Below are positions 47,007 through 55,320 of a stretch of DNA of 64,000 bases, piece after piece. The stretch covers positions 1,178,001-1,242,000 of the forward strand of contig NZ_CP136573.1 in NCBI RefSeq assembly GCF_035194505.1, in the 5' to 3' direction. A model generated the notes under the pieces. It searched no databases. It worked only from the letters and a program-made list of their open reading frames with translations, and had not been told where the DNA came from. A program made the position numbers and the translations under genes. The DNA is from Erythrobacter sp. (GTDB lineage: Bacteria; Pseudomonadota; Alphaproteobacteria; Sphingomonadales; Sphingomonadaceae). Each line of letters starts with the position of its first letter. Position 1 is the first letter of the stretch.

Positions 47007-48191
47007 GTGAAGCACGTCCTTTCCCTCGCGACGCTCTATCCCAACCCGGTGAACCCGCGGTTCGGCACCTTCGTGGCGCGCTCGATGGAGGCGCTGGCGA
47101 AGCGCGGCGACTGGCGGGTGACGATGGTCAACCCGATCGGCCTGCCGCCGCTGGTGCTGGGCCGCTATCGCCCGCTGGCCGATCTTCCGGCGGAGAATGT
47201 CGAGGGCGGGATCACCATCCACCGCCCGCATTTCACTTTGATCCCGCGCATCGGCGCGCGGCGCAATGCAGCAGCGATTGCGCGGGCGGTGCTGCCGCTG
47301 GTGCAGCGCATCCACACCGAAACGCCGATCGATCTGATCGACGCGCAGTTCTTCTTCCCCGATGGCCCGGCCGCCGCGATCATCGCCGGGGAGATGGGCC
47401 TGCCGCTGTCGATCAAGGCGCGCGGGAGCGATATCAGCTTCTGGGGCGATCAGGGCTTTGCCAAGGCGCAGATGCTGGACGCCGCGCGCCGCGCCACCGG
47501 GCTGCTGGCGGTGAGCCGCGATCTGGCGGGGCAGATGGCGGCAATGGGGATGGATGCAGAGAAGATCACGGTCCATTACACCGGGCTTGATCGCGACCGC
47601 TTCCGCCCGCTCGAACACACGCAATTGCGTCGGCAGCTATCCGAGGAACTGGGCTTTGCCATGCCCGACAATGCCCCGCTGCTGGCCTGCGTCGGCGCGC
47701 TGATCGAGCGCAAGGGGCAAGGCATCGCGATTGCGGCATTGAAGGACATTCCCGGCGCCCGGCTGGTGCTGATCGGCAAGGGCGAGGACGAGGCGCGGCT
47801 GCGGACACTGGCGGCAAGCGAGGGCATGGCCGACCGGGTCCATTTCGCCGGATCGCTCGATCATGATGTGATGCCGCTGATCCTGTCGGCCGCCGATGCA
47901 ATGGTTCTGCCGACCGTGAGCGAGGGACTCGCCAATGCCTGGGTCGAGGCGCTCGCCTGCGGGACGCCGGTGGTGACCTGCGATGTCGGCGGCGCGCGCG
48001 AGCTCATCACCTGCGACACCGCCGGACGGCTGGTCGAACGCAATCCTGCGGCCGTGGCGGCGGGCATCAACGCCATCCTCAACGCCCCGCCCCCGCGCGA
48101 GGCCGTGGCAGCGCTGACGGAGGCCTTCAGCTGGGACGCCAACGGTGCGGCGCTGGCGGAATATTATGAGCGGCTAACGGGCGGAGCCTGA
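47007..48191 (+). CDS. Glycosyltransferase family 4 protein
   Basis: A 394-aa GT-B fold glycosyltransferase. N-terminal donor/acceptor domain begins LYPNPVNPRFGTFVARSMEA. The C-terminal nucleotide-sugar domain shows LLACVGALIERKGQGIAIAA, VHFAGSLDHDVMPLILSAAD and the EX7E-type region LPTVSEGLANAWVEALACG. It is probably cytosolic or membrane-associated and acts in polysaccharide or lipid glycosylation; the sugar cannot be told. It lies convergently against secF. Confidence 0.87.
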   Translation: MKHVLSLATLYPNPVNPRFGTFVARSMEALAKRGDWRVTMVNPIGLPPLVLGRYRPLADLPAENVEGGITIHRPHFTLIPRIGARRNAAAIARAVLPLVQRIHTETPIDLIDAQFFFPDGPAAAIIAGEMGLPLSIKARGSDISFWGDQGFAKAQMLDAARRATGLLAVSRDLAGQMAAMGMDAEKITVHYTGLDRDRFRPLEHTQLRRQLSEELGFAMPDNAPLLACVGALIERKGQGIAIAALKDIPGARLVLIGKGEDEARLRTLAASEGMADRVHFAGSLDHDVMPLILSAADAMVLPTVSEGLANAWVEALACGTPVVTCDVGGARELITCDTAGRLVERNPAAVAAGINAILNAPPPREAVAALTEAFSWDANGAALAEYYERLTGGA

Positions 48192-48207
48192 ACCCCGCCG
48201 CCGTTAA

Positions 48208-49185
48208 TCACACTTCCCCGCGGACGATCTTTTCCTGACGGTCCATCGCGCTTTCGGTCGGCACGAAGCTGTTCGAGGTCACCCCCATCCAGATCAGCAG
48301 CGGGCCGGCCATGTAGACGCTCGAATAGGCGCCGATGAACAGGCCGGTCGTGATCGCCGCGACCATGCCGAACAGGCTCGGCGGGCCGAAGATCAGCAGC
48401 GGGATCAGCGCCAGGAACAGTGCCAGCGAGGTCATGACCGTGCGCGACAGAGTCTCGTTGACCGACAGGTCGAGCAGCTCCGGCATCGGCATCTTGCGGA
48501 ACTTCTTCAGGTTCTCGCGGATGCGGTCATAGACCACCACGGTGTCGTTCAATGAATAGCCGATGATCGCGAGGATCGCGGCGACGATCTGCAGGCTGAA
48601 CTCCATCTGCGTCAGCGCGAACAGGCCCACGGTCACCGACACGTCGTGCACCAGCGCGAACATCGCGCCGACGCCGAACTGCCATTCGAACCGCACCCAG
48701 ATATAGAGCGACACCGCCGCCATCGCCGCCAGCAGCGCGAGGATCGCCTGATCGCGGAATTCACCCGCGACCTTGCCCGAGACCGTGTCGTTCCCGTCAG
48801 TGCGGACATCGGGATATTCCTTGGCGATCGCCGCGATCACCTTTTGGCCGATCGCGGTAGCCGCGCCCGGCGTATCCTCGGTCCCTTCGGGCAGGGCGAC
48901 GCGGATCGAGACCGTCTTGGGCCCGCCGAATTCCTGCACCACCGGCTCGCCATAACCGAGCCCGCCGACCAGCTCGCGCAAGGACGGGATCGGGGCGGCA
49001 TCGCGCTCCTGGAAGGTCATGCGCACTTCCTGTCCGCCGGCGAAATCGACCCCGAAATTGAGGCCGTTCACCAGCACCGCGGTCCAGCTGCCGAAGATCA
49101 GCACGAGGCTCATCACGAAGAATGGCACGCGCAGTTTGAGGAACTTGATGTTGGTATCGTCGGGGACGAGCTTCAGGAGTTTCAT
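48208..49185 (-). CDS. secF: Protein translocase subunit SecF
   Basis: A 325-aa RND-type membrane protein that with SecD pulls secreted proteins using the proton-motive force. N-terminal LKLRVPFFVMSLVLIFGSWT begins TM1, a periplasmic domain follows (NFGVDFAGGQEVRMTF), and the C-terminal helices contain YSLNDTVVVYDRIREN and the NETLSRTVMTSL block. It lies 15 bp after secD, the usual yajC-secD-secF order. Confidence 0.96.
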   Translation of the reverse strand: MKLLKLVPDDTNIKFLKLRVPFFVMSLVLIFGSWTAVLVNGLNFGVDFAGGQEVRMTFQERDAAPIPSLRELVGGLGYGEPVVQEFGGPKTVSIRVALPEGTEDTPGAATAIGQKVIAAIAKEYPDVRTDGNDTVSGKVAGEFRDQAILALLAAMAAVSLYIWVRFEWQFGVGAMFALVHDVSVTVGLFALTQMEFSLQIVAAILAIIGYSLNDTVVVYDRIRENLKKFRKMPMPELLDLSVNETLSRTVMTSLALFLALIPLLIFGPPSLFGMVAAITTGLFIGAYSSVYMAGPLLIWMGVTSNSFVPTESAMDRQEKIVRGEV

Positions 49186-49200
49186 CGGTCTCGTGCTCCT

Positions 49201-50799
49201 TTAGATGTTGATGTCGTTGGGGCGCGTCTTGCGCAGCCATCCGGCGACGAACAGGCGGGTCAGGGTCACGCCGGTGAAGACCGAGGTGAACAGGCCGATC
49301 ACCAGCACCACCGCGAAGCCCTTGACCGGCCCCGAGCCGAAGGCGAACAGCGCCACCCCGGAGATGAAGTTGGTGGCGTTCGCGTCATAGATCGCGCGGC
49401 CGGCTTCCTTGTAGCCGGTCTCGACCGCGGCGACGACCTTGCGGCCGCGCTTGCGCTCCTCGCGGATACGTTCGTTGATCAGCACGTTGGCGTCCACCGC
49501 CGCGCCGATGGTGATGACGAAGCCCGCGATCCCCGGCAGGGTGAGCGTGAAGCTGCCCAATGCCATCAGGCCGAGCAGCATCAGCACGTTGAGCACCAGC
49601 GCTGCGGTCGCATAGAGGCCGAAGCGGCCATAGCTCGTCACCATCAGGACGATCACCGCAAGGCTGCCGATCGCCATTGCCAGCAGGCCCTTGCGGATCG
49701 AATCCGCGCCAAGGTCCGGCCCGACGGTGCGTTCCTCGATCACCTGCAGCGGCACCGGCAGCGCGCCCGAGCGCAGCGCAATCGCGAGGTTGTTGGCGCT
49801 CTCGGTGTTGAAGCTGCCCGAGATCTGCGCGCGGCCGCCCAGGATCGGCTCGTCGATCCGCGGCGCCGAAAGCACCTGCCCGTCGAGAATGATCGCAAAG
49901 GGCTTGCCGGTGTTCTCGCGCGTCAGCTTGGCGAACTTGGCCCCGCCCTGCGCGTCGAAGGTGATGTTGACGACGTTCTGGTTGTTGGTCGGATCGACCC
50001 CGGCCTGCGCGCCGGTGAGGTTTTCGCCGCGGATCCCGCCCAGACGGCGCACCGCTTCGAAGCGGCCTTCCATCGGGGTGCCGGGCGCATAGGGGAACAC
50101 CTCGCTGCCCGGAGGCGCGATGCCGGCCTGCACATTCTCGGGCAGGGCGTTGAGATCCACCAGCTTGAATTCGAGCTGCGCGGTCTGGCCCAGCAGGCTC
50201 TTGAGCGCATCGGGATCCTGCAGGCCGGGCACCTGCACCACGATGCGGGTTTCGCCCTGCCGGATGATGGTCGGCTCGCGCGTGCCAAGCTCGTCGATAC
50301 GGCGGCGCACGACTTCGGTGGCGCTCTCCATCGCATCGTCGAGCGCGGTGTCGAGCCCGGCCGGCGTGGGCGTCAGGACGATGCGCTGGCCATCGACCAC
50401 CGACATGTCCCATTCGCGGGTCAGGTTCGCGCCCTGCATCACCGGCTCGACCAGCCCGCGCGCACGATCAATATCGGCCGGGCTGTCGAGCATGAAGGAC
50501 AGCTTGCCATCGCCGGTCGAGACATCGCCGATGCGGATGCGCGGGGAAGCGTTGCGCATCAGCTGGCGCACGGTTTCTTCCATGTTCTCCAGCCGCTGGG
50601 CGCGGATATCCTCGGCCTTGGCTTCGAGCAGCAGGTGCGAGCCGCCCGCAAGGTCGAGCCCGAGATTAACCTCGGGGCTCGGCAGCGCGGCGGGCCAGTC
50701 GATCCCGGCGACATTGGCAAGGCTGGGCAGCGCCAGCACGGATGCCGCCAGCGTCACCGCCCACAGCCAGATCTTTTTCCAAAGGGGGAATTCGAGCAT
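49201..50799 (-). CDS. secD: Protein translocase subunit SecD
   Basis: A 532-aa six-helix membrane protein. The first helix is followed by LGLDLAGGSHLLLEAKAED, then the large periplasmic P1 domain. The C-terminal membrane block shows GFVITIGAAVDANVLINERI with the conserved Asp essential for proton coupling. Between yajC (57 bp upstream) and secF. Confidence 0.97.
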   Translation of the reverse strand: MLEFPLWKKIWLWAVTLAASVLALPSLANVAGIDWPAALPSPEVNLGLDLAGGSHLLLEAKAEDIRAQRLENMEETVRQLMRNASPRIRIGDVSTGDGKLSFMLDSPADIDRARGLVEPVMQGANLTREWDMSVVDGQRIVLTPTPAGLDTALDDAMESATEVVRRRIDELGTREPTIIRQGETRIVVQVPGLQDPDALKSLLGQTAQLEFKLVDLNALPENVQAGIAPPGSEVFPYAPGTPMEGRFEAVRRLGGIRGENLTGAQAGVDPTNNQNVVNITFDAQGGAKFAKLTRENTGKPFAIILDGQVLSAPRIDEPILGGRAQISGSFNTESANNLAIALRSGALPVPLQVIEERTVGPDLGADSIRKGLLAMAIGSLAVIVLMVTSYGRFGLYATAALVLNVLMLLGLMALGSFTLTLPGIAGFVITIGAAVDANVLINERIREERKRGRKVVAAVETGYKEAGRAIYDANATNFISGVALFAFGSGPVKGFAVVLVIGLFTSVFTGVTLTRLFVAGWLRKTRPNDINI

Positions 50800-50856
50800 G
50801 TCTTTCAGGCTCTCACGCGCAAGGGAGAACGACGCCCGCCGAGGCAGGCGCTATAA

Positions 50857-51186
50857 TCAGTCGTTGGCAGGCGAGCCGCCGGGCGGGATGATGTCGCCGA
50901 TGGTGGCCTTGATCGCCTTGACGCGGACATTGGTGCCCAGCTCCAGCTCGACATACACATCGTCGACCTTGATCACCTTGCCGACGAGACCGCCGGCGGT
51001 GATGACCTGATCACCCTTCTTCATGCCCGCAACCTTGGCCTGATGCTCCTTCTGGCGGTTCATCTGCGGACGGATGATGAGGAACCAGAAGATCGCGATC
51101 ATGCCGATGATCGGCAGGAAGCTGATCCAGGCGGGCGGCGCTGCGGCAGCACCCGCGCCAGCGGCGGCGAGAAGGTCGAATGTCAT
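50857..51186 (-). CDS. yajC: Preprotein translocase subunit YajC
   Basis: A 109-aa single-pass protein of the SecDF-YajC complex. The membrane helix is ISFLPIIGMIAIFWFLIIRP, followed by QMNRQKEHQAKVAGMKKGDQ and VITAGGLVGKVIKVDDVYVE. The start MTFDLLAAAG at 51186 fits the family; the upstream in-frame extension lacks hydrophobic signal. First gene of the sec operon. Confidence 0.95.
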   Translation of the reverse strand: MTFDLLAAAGAGAAAAPPAWISFLPIIGMIAIFWFLIIRPQMNRQKEHQAKVAGMKKGDQVITAGGLVGKVIKVDDVYVELELGTNVRVKAIKATIGDIIPPGGSPAND

Positions 51187-51325
51187 AGGTGTGTGCCCGT
51201 CAGGATCCCGTGATTGATGTGCAAGGGCAAGCGCCCCGCCGTTCAAGTGGGCGCGCCTAGCAGCATTGCAAGCTGCTCGCAATCATTCGGCCACCTTTGG
51301 TGGCGCAGACGCTCCTTCCCTCTGG

Positions 51326-51396
51326 CCACCCCGCCTCCCCGCCCGGCCACCAATAGTACCACTATGTTATGGTGGCCGGGCAGGGAGGCGGGGTGG
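51326..51396. repeat. 27-bp near-perfect inverted repeat (large hairpin)
   Basis: The left arm (51326-51352, starting CCACCCCGCCTCCCCG) and the right arm (51370-51396, ending GGGAGGCGGGGTGG) pair at 26 of 27 positions. The 17-nt loop contains a further ATAGT-ACC-ACTAT hairpin. It lies between the yajC promoter region and tRNA-Pro. It has no T tract, so it is not an ordinary terminator; a mobile palindromic repeat or RNA structure is possible. Confidence 0.9.
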
Positions 51397-51484
51397 GAGG
51401 TCTGCATCGCGCTTCAGCGCGATCATAAACAAGGACGCTTGCCAGCCTCGGGCCACCCCCCTATAGGCGCCGCTCCACTGGTGT

Positions 51485-51561
51485 CGGGACGTAGCGCAGC
51501 CTGGTAGCGCATCACACTGGGGGTGTGGGGGTCGGAGGTTCGAATCCTCTCGTCCCGACCA
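51485..51561 (+). tRNA. tRNA-Pro (anticodon GGG)
   Basis: A 77-nt tRNA beginning CGGGACGTAGCGCAGCCTGG with the D arm, anticodon loop CTGGGGG (anticodon GGG), GGTTCGAATCC T arm and encoded CCA. The 8 bases before the tRNA (CCACTGGT at 51475-51482) are the exact complement of ACCAGTGG (51558-51565), so the acceptor stem can extend outward, perhaps as a processing or termination structure. Confidence 0.97.
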
Positions 51562-51678
51562 GTGGTTTCCCCCTTTTGCACGCCCCATCACGCACCGCAC
51601 CCGGCTGGTGCAGCGCTGGCCCGCTTGCCGCCTGCACAATGTGACAAATACGACAGGAACGCCAATTTCCGGTCACAA

Positions 51679-51707
51679 TTGTCACAGGACTGACATTAAA
51701 CCGACAT
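51679..51707 (+). promoter_or_regulatory. PHO-box array upstream of the OprP-like porin
   Basis: Three 7-bp half-sites repeat with an 11-bp period: TTGTCAC at 51679, CTGACAT at 51690, CCGACAT at 51701. The PhoB consensus is a pair of CTGTCAT-like heptamers separated by 4 bp, so spacing and sequence fit. The array ends 56 bp before the porin start codon. Regulation by phosphate starvation is expected. Confidence 0.6.
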
Positions 51708-51762
51708 AGACGCGGCCTGCGAGCGGCTCATCGGGAGCCGCGCGGTAGGAAAGCGCAGTTTC

Positions 51763-53244
51763 ATGGCAAATATTCGCGGCGTGCGCGCCATCTCGCTGAT
51801 TGCGGGGACTCTTCTGGCCAGCGTCAGCGTGCCCGCGCTTGCGCAGAGCGCTCCGGCTGGCGAATCAGGCGACGCGGCGACGATTGCCGATCTCCAGCGC
51901 CAGATCGACGAGCTGAAAGCCATCGTCGCCAGCCTCCAGACGAACCAGACCGCCCCCGCTGCCGCTCCCGTGGCCCAGACCATTACCCTGCCCGCGCCTG
52001 CGCCCGGCTCGGCGGTTGCCGTCACCGCCACGCCGCAGGCCCCCGGCGCTCCGGCCGCCGTGCAGCTTGCCGAAGTCGGCACCCCCAAGCCCAAGCCCAA
52101 GGCGTGGTACGAAAAGCTGCGCCTGCGCGGTTACACCCAGATGCGCTTCAACCAGATCATCTCTGGCGACGCCGATGCCCCTGCGGGCGTCTCGCGCCTG
52201 CGCACCATCGGTGACAGCGACGTGCGCGCGGCCGGCAATTTCAGCTTCCGCCGGATGCGCCTGATCCTTCAGGGCGATCTCAACGAGCATGTCTCGCTCT
52301 ACTTCCAGCCCGATTTCGCCGCAGCGGTCTCCAACCAGTCGGTCGGCGAGCGGCGCGAGAATTCGGTCAGCTTGCGCGACATGTATGCGGACGTCTTCCC
52401 CACCGGCGACAAGTCCTTCCGCATCCGCCTCGGCCAGTCGAAGGTGCCTTACGGCTGGGAGAACCTGCAGTCCTCGTCGAACCGCCTCGCGCTAGATCGT
52501 ACCGATGCGATCAACACCGCCGCTTCGGGCGAGCGCGACATGGGGATCGTCGCCTATTACACCCCGCCCCGCGTCCAGAAGATCTGGGACCGGCTGACGG
52601 CCGACGGGCAGAAGCTTTTCGGCAGCTACGGCGCCTTCGGCTTCGGCGTGTTCAACGGCCAGGGCCTGAACCGCACCGAGACCGATAATGACGTGATGAT
52701 GGTCGGCCTTGCGACCTGGCCGTTCGAACTCGGCGGCATCGGCCTTGATGGGCAGGTGCTGGAGATCGGCGGATCGGTGATGCGCAACACCATCCGCCCG
52801 GAAGTGCGCACCGGCGGGGTCAGCCCGGTCGGCTTCAAGGACGACCGCGTGAACCTCCACGCGATCCTCTATCCCCAGCCCTTCGGCGTGCAGGCCGAAT
52901 GGAACTGGGGCACCGGCCCCGAATTCGTGCCCGCCAGCGGGCGGATCGAGGAGCGTCCGCTCAAGGGCGGCTATGTGCAGGTGATGGGCAAGATCGACGA
53001 ATCCCCGATCGGGCCGTTCTATCCCTTCGCGCGCTGGCAATATTACCGCGGCGGCTTCAAGGCGGCGGTCAATGCCCCGCGGCTGGAGACCGAAGAGCTG
53101 GAAGTGGGCTTCGAGTTCCAGATCGACCCCTCGCTGGAGATCACCACCACCTATGGCTGGGCCTCGCGCAAGGAAGCCGACGAGCGCCGCTTCGGCCAGG
53201 CCGAAGGGCAGATCCTGCGGGTGCAGGCGCAGTGGAACTATTGA
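51763..53244 (+). CDS. Phosphate-selective porin OprO/OprP family
   Basis: A 493-aa outer membrane porin. The signal peptide (SLIAGTLLASVSVPALAQ, cut near residue 28) is followed by a short coiled coil (ATIADLQRQIDELKAIVASL), then an Ala/Pro linker. The barrel domain starts WYEKLRLRGYTQMRFNQIIS, and MRLILQGDLNEHVSLYFQPD, DMYADVFPTGDKSFRIRLGQ and KVPYGWENLQSSSNRLALDR are the O/P-type blocks. The chain ends with the aromatic pattern QWNY. The PHO-box array upstream supports phosphate uptake as its job. Confidence 0.88.
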   Translation: MANIRGVRAISLIAGTLLASVSVPALAQSAPAGESGDAATIADLQRQIDELKAIVASLQTNQTAPAAAPVAQTITLPAPAPGSAVAVTATPQAPGAPAAVQLAEVGTPKPKPKAWYEKLRLRGYTQMRFNQIISGDADAPAGVSRLRTIGDSDVRAAGNFSFRRMRLILQGDLNEHVSLYFQPDFAAAVSNQSVGERRENSVSLRDMYADVFPTGDKSFRIRLGQSKVPYGWENLQSSSNRLALDRTDAINTAASGERDMGIVAYYTPPRVQKIWDRLTADGQKLFGSYGAFGFGVFNGQGLNRTETDNDVMMVGLATWPFELGGIGLDGQVLEIGGSVMRNTIRPEVRTGGVSPVGFKDDRVNLHAILYPQPFGVQAEWNWGTGPEFVPASGRIEERPLKGGYVQVMGKIDESPIGPFYPFARWQYYRGGFKAAVNAPRLETEELEVGFEFQIDPSLEITTTYGWASRKEADERRFGQAEGQILRVQAQWNY

Positions 53245-53325
53245 TCGCAGTGAGCCTGCCACAGCGTGATGCGCTTGGCGGGTTTGCAGCGATAGCATAG
53301 GCTGCCTTTCGGGGAGGCTGCACGC

Positions 53326-53361
53326 ATGGAGTCGTCCCCGTGGGGGAGGTTCATCATGCTA
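53326..53361 (+). pseudogene. Displaced 5' end of the VOC gene
   Basis: Two in-frame starts sit here: ATG at 53326 (behind GGGGAGG) and ATG at 53356 (behind GGGGGAGG at 53342-53349). Joining across the IS630 element restores the reading MESSPWGRFIMLGTM followed by PPVCFV of the VOC gene. The element lies in a TA within the codon CTA after the ATG at 53356, so the RBS and true start are now 1 kb from the body. Confidence 0.7.
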
Positions 53362-54413
53362 GAGCGGTTTCCATTCATTCCGGCTCATATCCGCAAGATT
53401 TGAAGTAATTGGCGCATTCGGCAGGCTGGAAGATGTCGACGAGCCGGCCGATCAAGTCCCACAACCCGCTGACGGTTCGCTCACCCGCCTTGCGGAGCAT
53501 GGCTTTGAGCCGGGAGAATGCCTTCTCGATAGGGTTGAAGTCCGGGCTGTATGGCGGGAGGAAGCGCAGCGTTGCACCGGCCGCTTCGATCCTTTCCTTC
53601 ACTGCCGCCCGTTTGTGGCTCGAGAGGTTGTCCATGATGACCACGTCACCGGGTTGCAACTCGGGCACCAGAACCTGCGCCACATAGGCTTCGAACCAGT
53701 CGCCGTTGATCGGCCCGTCCAGCACCATCGGCGCGACCATGCCGGTCATTCGCAGTCCCGCGACCAGCGTGGTGGTCTTGCGGTGGCCGTGCGGGAAGCC
53801 CATCCGCAGCCGCTCGCCCTTCGGGCAGCGGCCATGGCTGCGGGTCATGTTGGTGGCGGTCCACGTCTCGTCGATGAAGACGAGGCGTTCGGGTTCGAGA
53901 TCGATCTGGCCGTCGAACCAATGCTGCCGTTGCCTCAGGACGTCGGGACGGTCCTGCTCGATCGCGTGGCCGGTCTTTTTTTGCGCGTGATCCCGTGACG
54001 CACGAAGAAGCGATGCACCGTGCCGATACCGACCAGGGCCCCACGCTCGATCAGCCGCGCCTGAACCTCGACCAGGGTCATGTCGCCTTGCTCGGCGATC
54101 AGCTCCCGAATGAAGCCGCCGTGCGCTTCGATCTTGCCTGAATGCCGGTCACCGCCGCGCGGCTTGGCAACGGCCCGGCCATGCTCAAGCGCTCTTCGCC
54201 GCCAGCGGATCGCGCTCGACACGCTGACCCCAAAGCGCGCCGCCGCCGCGTGGCAGCTCAGGCCGCCATCAATCGCTGCAACGACCCTGTCCCGAAGATC
54301 CTGTGAAAGCGTTCGTGCCATCCGTGCTGGCCTCCTGCCACCAGCAGGAAGTCTGAATCACAACGGCGCCGCGAAGGGAATCCCTGACGAATCAGATCGT
54401 GTGGAAACCGCTC
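53362..54413 (-). mobile_element. IS630-family insertion sequence
   Basis: A 1052-bp element with terminal inverted repeats GAGCGGTTTCCA (53362-53373) and TGGAAACCGCTC (54402-54413). It is flanked by TA on both sides (53360-53361 and 54414-54415), the IS630/Tc1 target duplication. It carries one transposase split over two frames. The insertion is in the start region of the VOC gene. Confidence 0.93.
53375..54321 (-). CDS. IS630 transposase, two frames joined by -1 frameshift
   Basis: ORF A (54321 down to 53935, 128 aa) carries the helix-turn-helix (SQDLRDRVVAAIDGGLSCHA then RFGVSVSSAIRWRR) and the linker with GITRKKR. ORF B lies in the -1 frame and carries the DDE core: LVFIDETWTATNMTRSHGRC (first Asp), DVVIMDNLSSHKR (second Asp), LPPYSPDFNPIEKAFSRLK (Glu). 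A run of seven A on the coding strand (53976-53982 as T) at the join (CGC-AAA-AAA-AG) permits -1 slippage, after which the reading continues KTGHAIEQD. Programmed frameshifting is typical of the family, so the gene is probably functional. Confidence 0.88.
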
Positions 54414-54421
54414 TAGGCACC

Positions 54422-54793
54422 ATGCCGCCCGTCTGTTTCGTGCTCGCCGCCGATCTGGCTGCCGCGCGCCGCTTCTACACCGATACGCTCGGGCTTGCCG
54501 AGGCGGGCGAGGATCCCTTTGCGGTCAGATATGATCTGGCGGGCACGATGCTGCGCCTGACCAAGGTGGAGGGCCACACGCCAAATCCGCACACCGTGCT
54601 CGGCTGGCAGGTCGAGGATATCGAGGCGGTGATTGACGCGCTGGTGGCCAAGGGGGTCACCTTCGCGGTCTATGACGGCTTCGGACAGGACGAGCTCGGC
54701 ATCTGGACCCATCCGGCATCGGGCGCGAAGATCGCGTGGTTCCACGATCCCGAAGGCAATAATCTCAGCCTGACGCAGGCGCCCCGCGGCTAG
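54422..54793 (+). CDS. VOC-family (glyoxalase-like) protein, start displaced by IS630
   Basis: A 123-aa domain of the vicinal-oxygen-chelate fold, starting PVCFVLAADLAAARRFYTDT. The repeat TVLGWQVEDIEAVIDALVAK and the C-terminal KIAWFHDPEGNNLSLTQ have the metal-binding Glu (PEGN) pattern. Typical roles are glyoxalase or dioxygenase-like chemistry; the substrate is unknown. The ATG at 54422 is internal; the natural start and RBS lie beyond the IS630 element at 53326 or 53356. Any expression now needs a start near the IS edge, where only GGAAAC ~15 bp away resembles an RBS. It overlaps the crtZ stop by 4 bp at the other end. Confidence 0.75.
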   Translation: MPPVCFVLAADLAAARRFYTDTLGLAEAGEDPFAVRYDLAGTMLRLTKVEGHTPNPHTVLGWQVEDIEAVIDALVAKGVTFAVYDGFGQDELGIWTHPASGAKIAWFHDPEGNNLSLTQAPRG

Positions 54794-55320
54794 AGGTTAC
54801 GGCCGACCGTCTCGTATCCGTCCGCCCCCGCGCTGTCGCGCACCACGGCGAGGCCGGCTTCCTTCTGCGCCTTCAGCTCGGCCTTGAGCTTGGCCGGATC
54901 GCGCGCGAAGACGAAGCCGAAGCTCACCCCGCCCTCCTTGCCGATCGTGGCATGGTGGAGCTTGTGCGCCTGCACCAGCCGCTTGGCATAGCCCTTCCTC
55001 GGCACCCACTTCCAGTAACGCTGGTGGACAAGGCCGTCATGCACCAGCGTGTAGATCACCCCGTAAAGCGTGATGCCGACCGCGAACCACCACAGCCAGT
55101 CCCAGTAGAGCGAGCCGTAGATATACATCGCGGCGTTGATGGAGCCGAAGACGACTGCGAACAGATCATTCTTCTCGAACACATTGTCATGCGGCTCGTG
55201 ATGGTCGCGGTGCCAGCCCCAGCCCCAGCCGTGCATGATGTATTTGTGCGCGACCCAGGCGAACAGCTCCATGCCGATCAGCGAGGACATGACGGTAAGG
55301 AACACTTCGAGCCAGCTCAT
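54790..55320 (-). CDS. crtZ: Beta-carotene hydroxylase CrtZ
   Basis: A 176-aa membrane di-iron hydroxylase that adds 3-OH to beta-ionone rings, giving zeaxanthin or, with CrtW, astaxanthin. Histidine motifs are H25-x4-H30, H37-xx-H40-H41 (WHRDHHEPH) and HKLHH further on, the fatty-acid-hydroxylase-like cluster. The start MSWLEVFLTV at 55320 overlaps the crtW stop by 4 bp (ATGA). Same strand and coupled. Confidence 0.94.
   Translation of the reverse strand: MSWLEVFLTVMSSLIGMELFAWVAHKYIMHGWGWGWHRDHHEPHDNVFEKNDLFAVVFGSINAAMYIYGSLYWDWLWWFAVGITLYGVIYTLVHDGLVHQRYWKWVPRKGYAKRLVQAHKLHHATIGKEGGVSFGFVFARDPAKLKAELKAQKEAGLAVVRDSAGADGYETVGRNL

Noticed and set aside
53375..54321. Two separate broken transposase genes
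   Set aside because: A single -1 step at the A7 run restores an intact DDE transposase, so programmed frameshifting is simpler.
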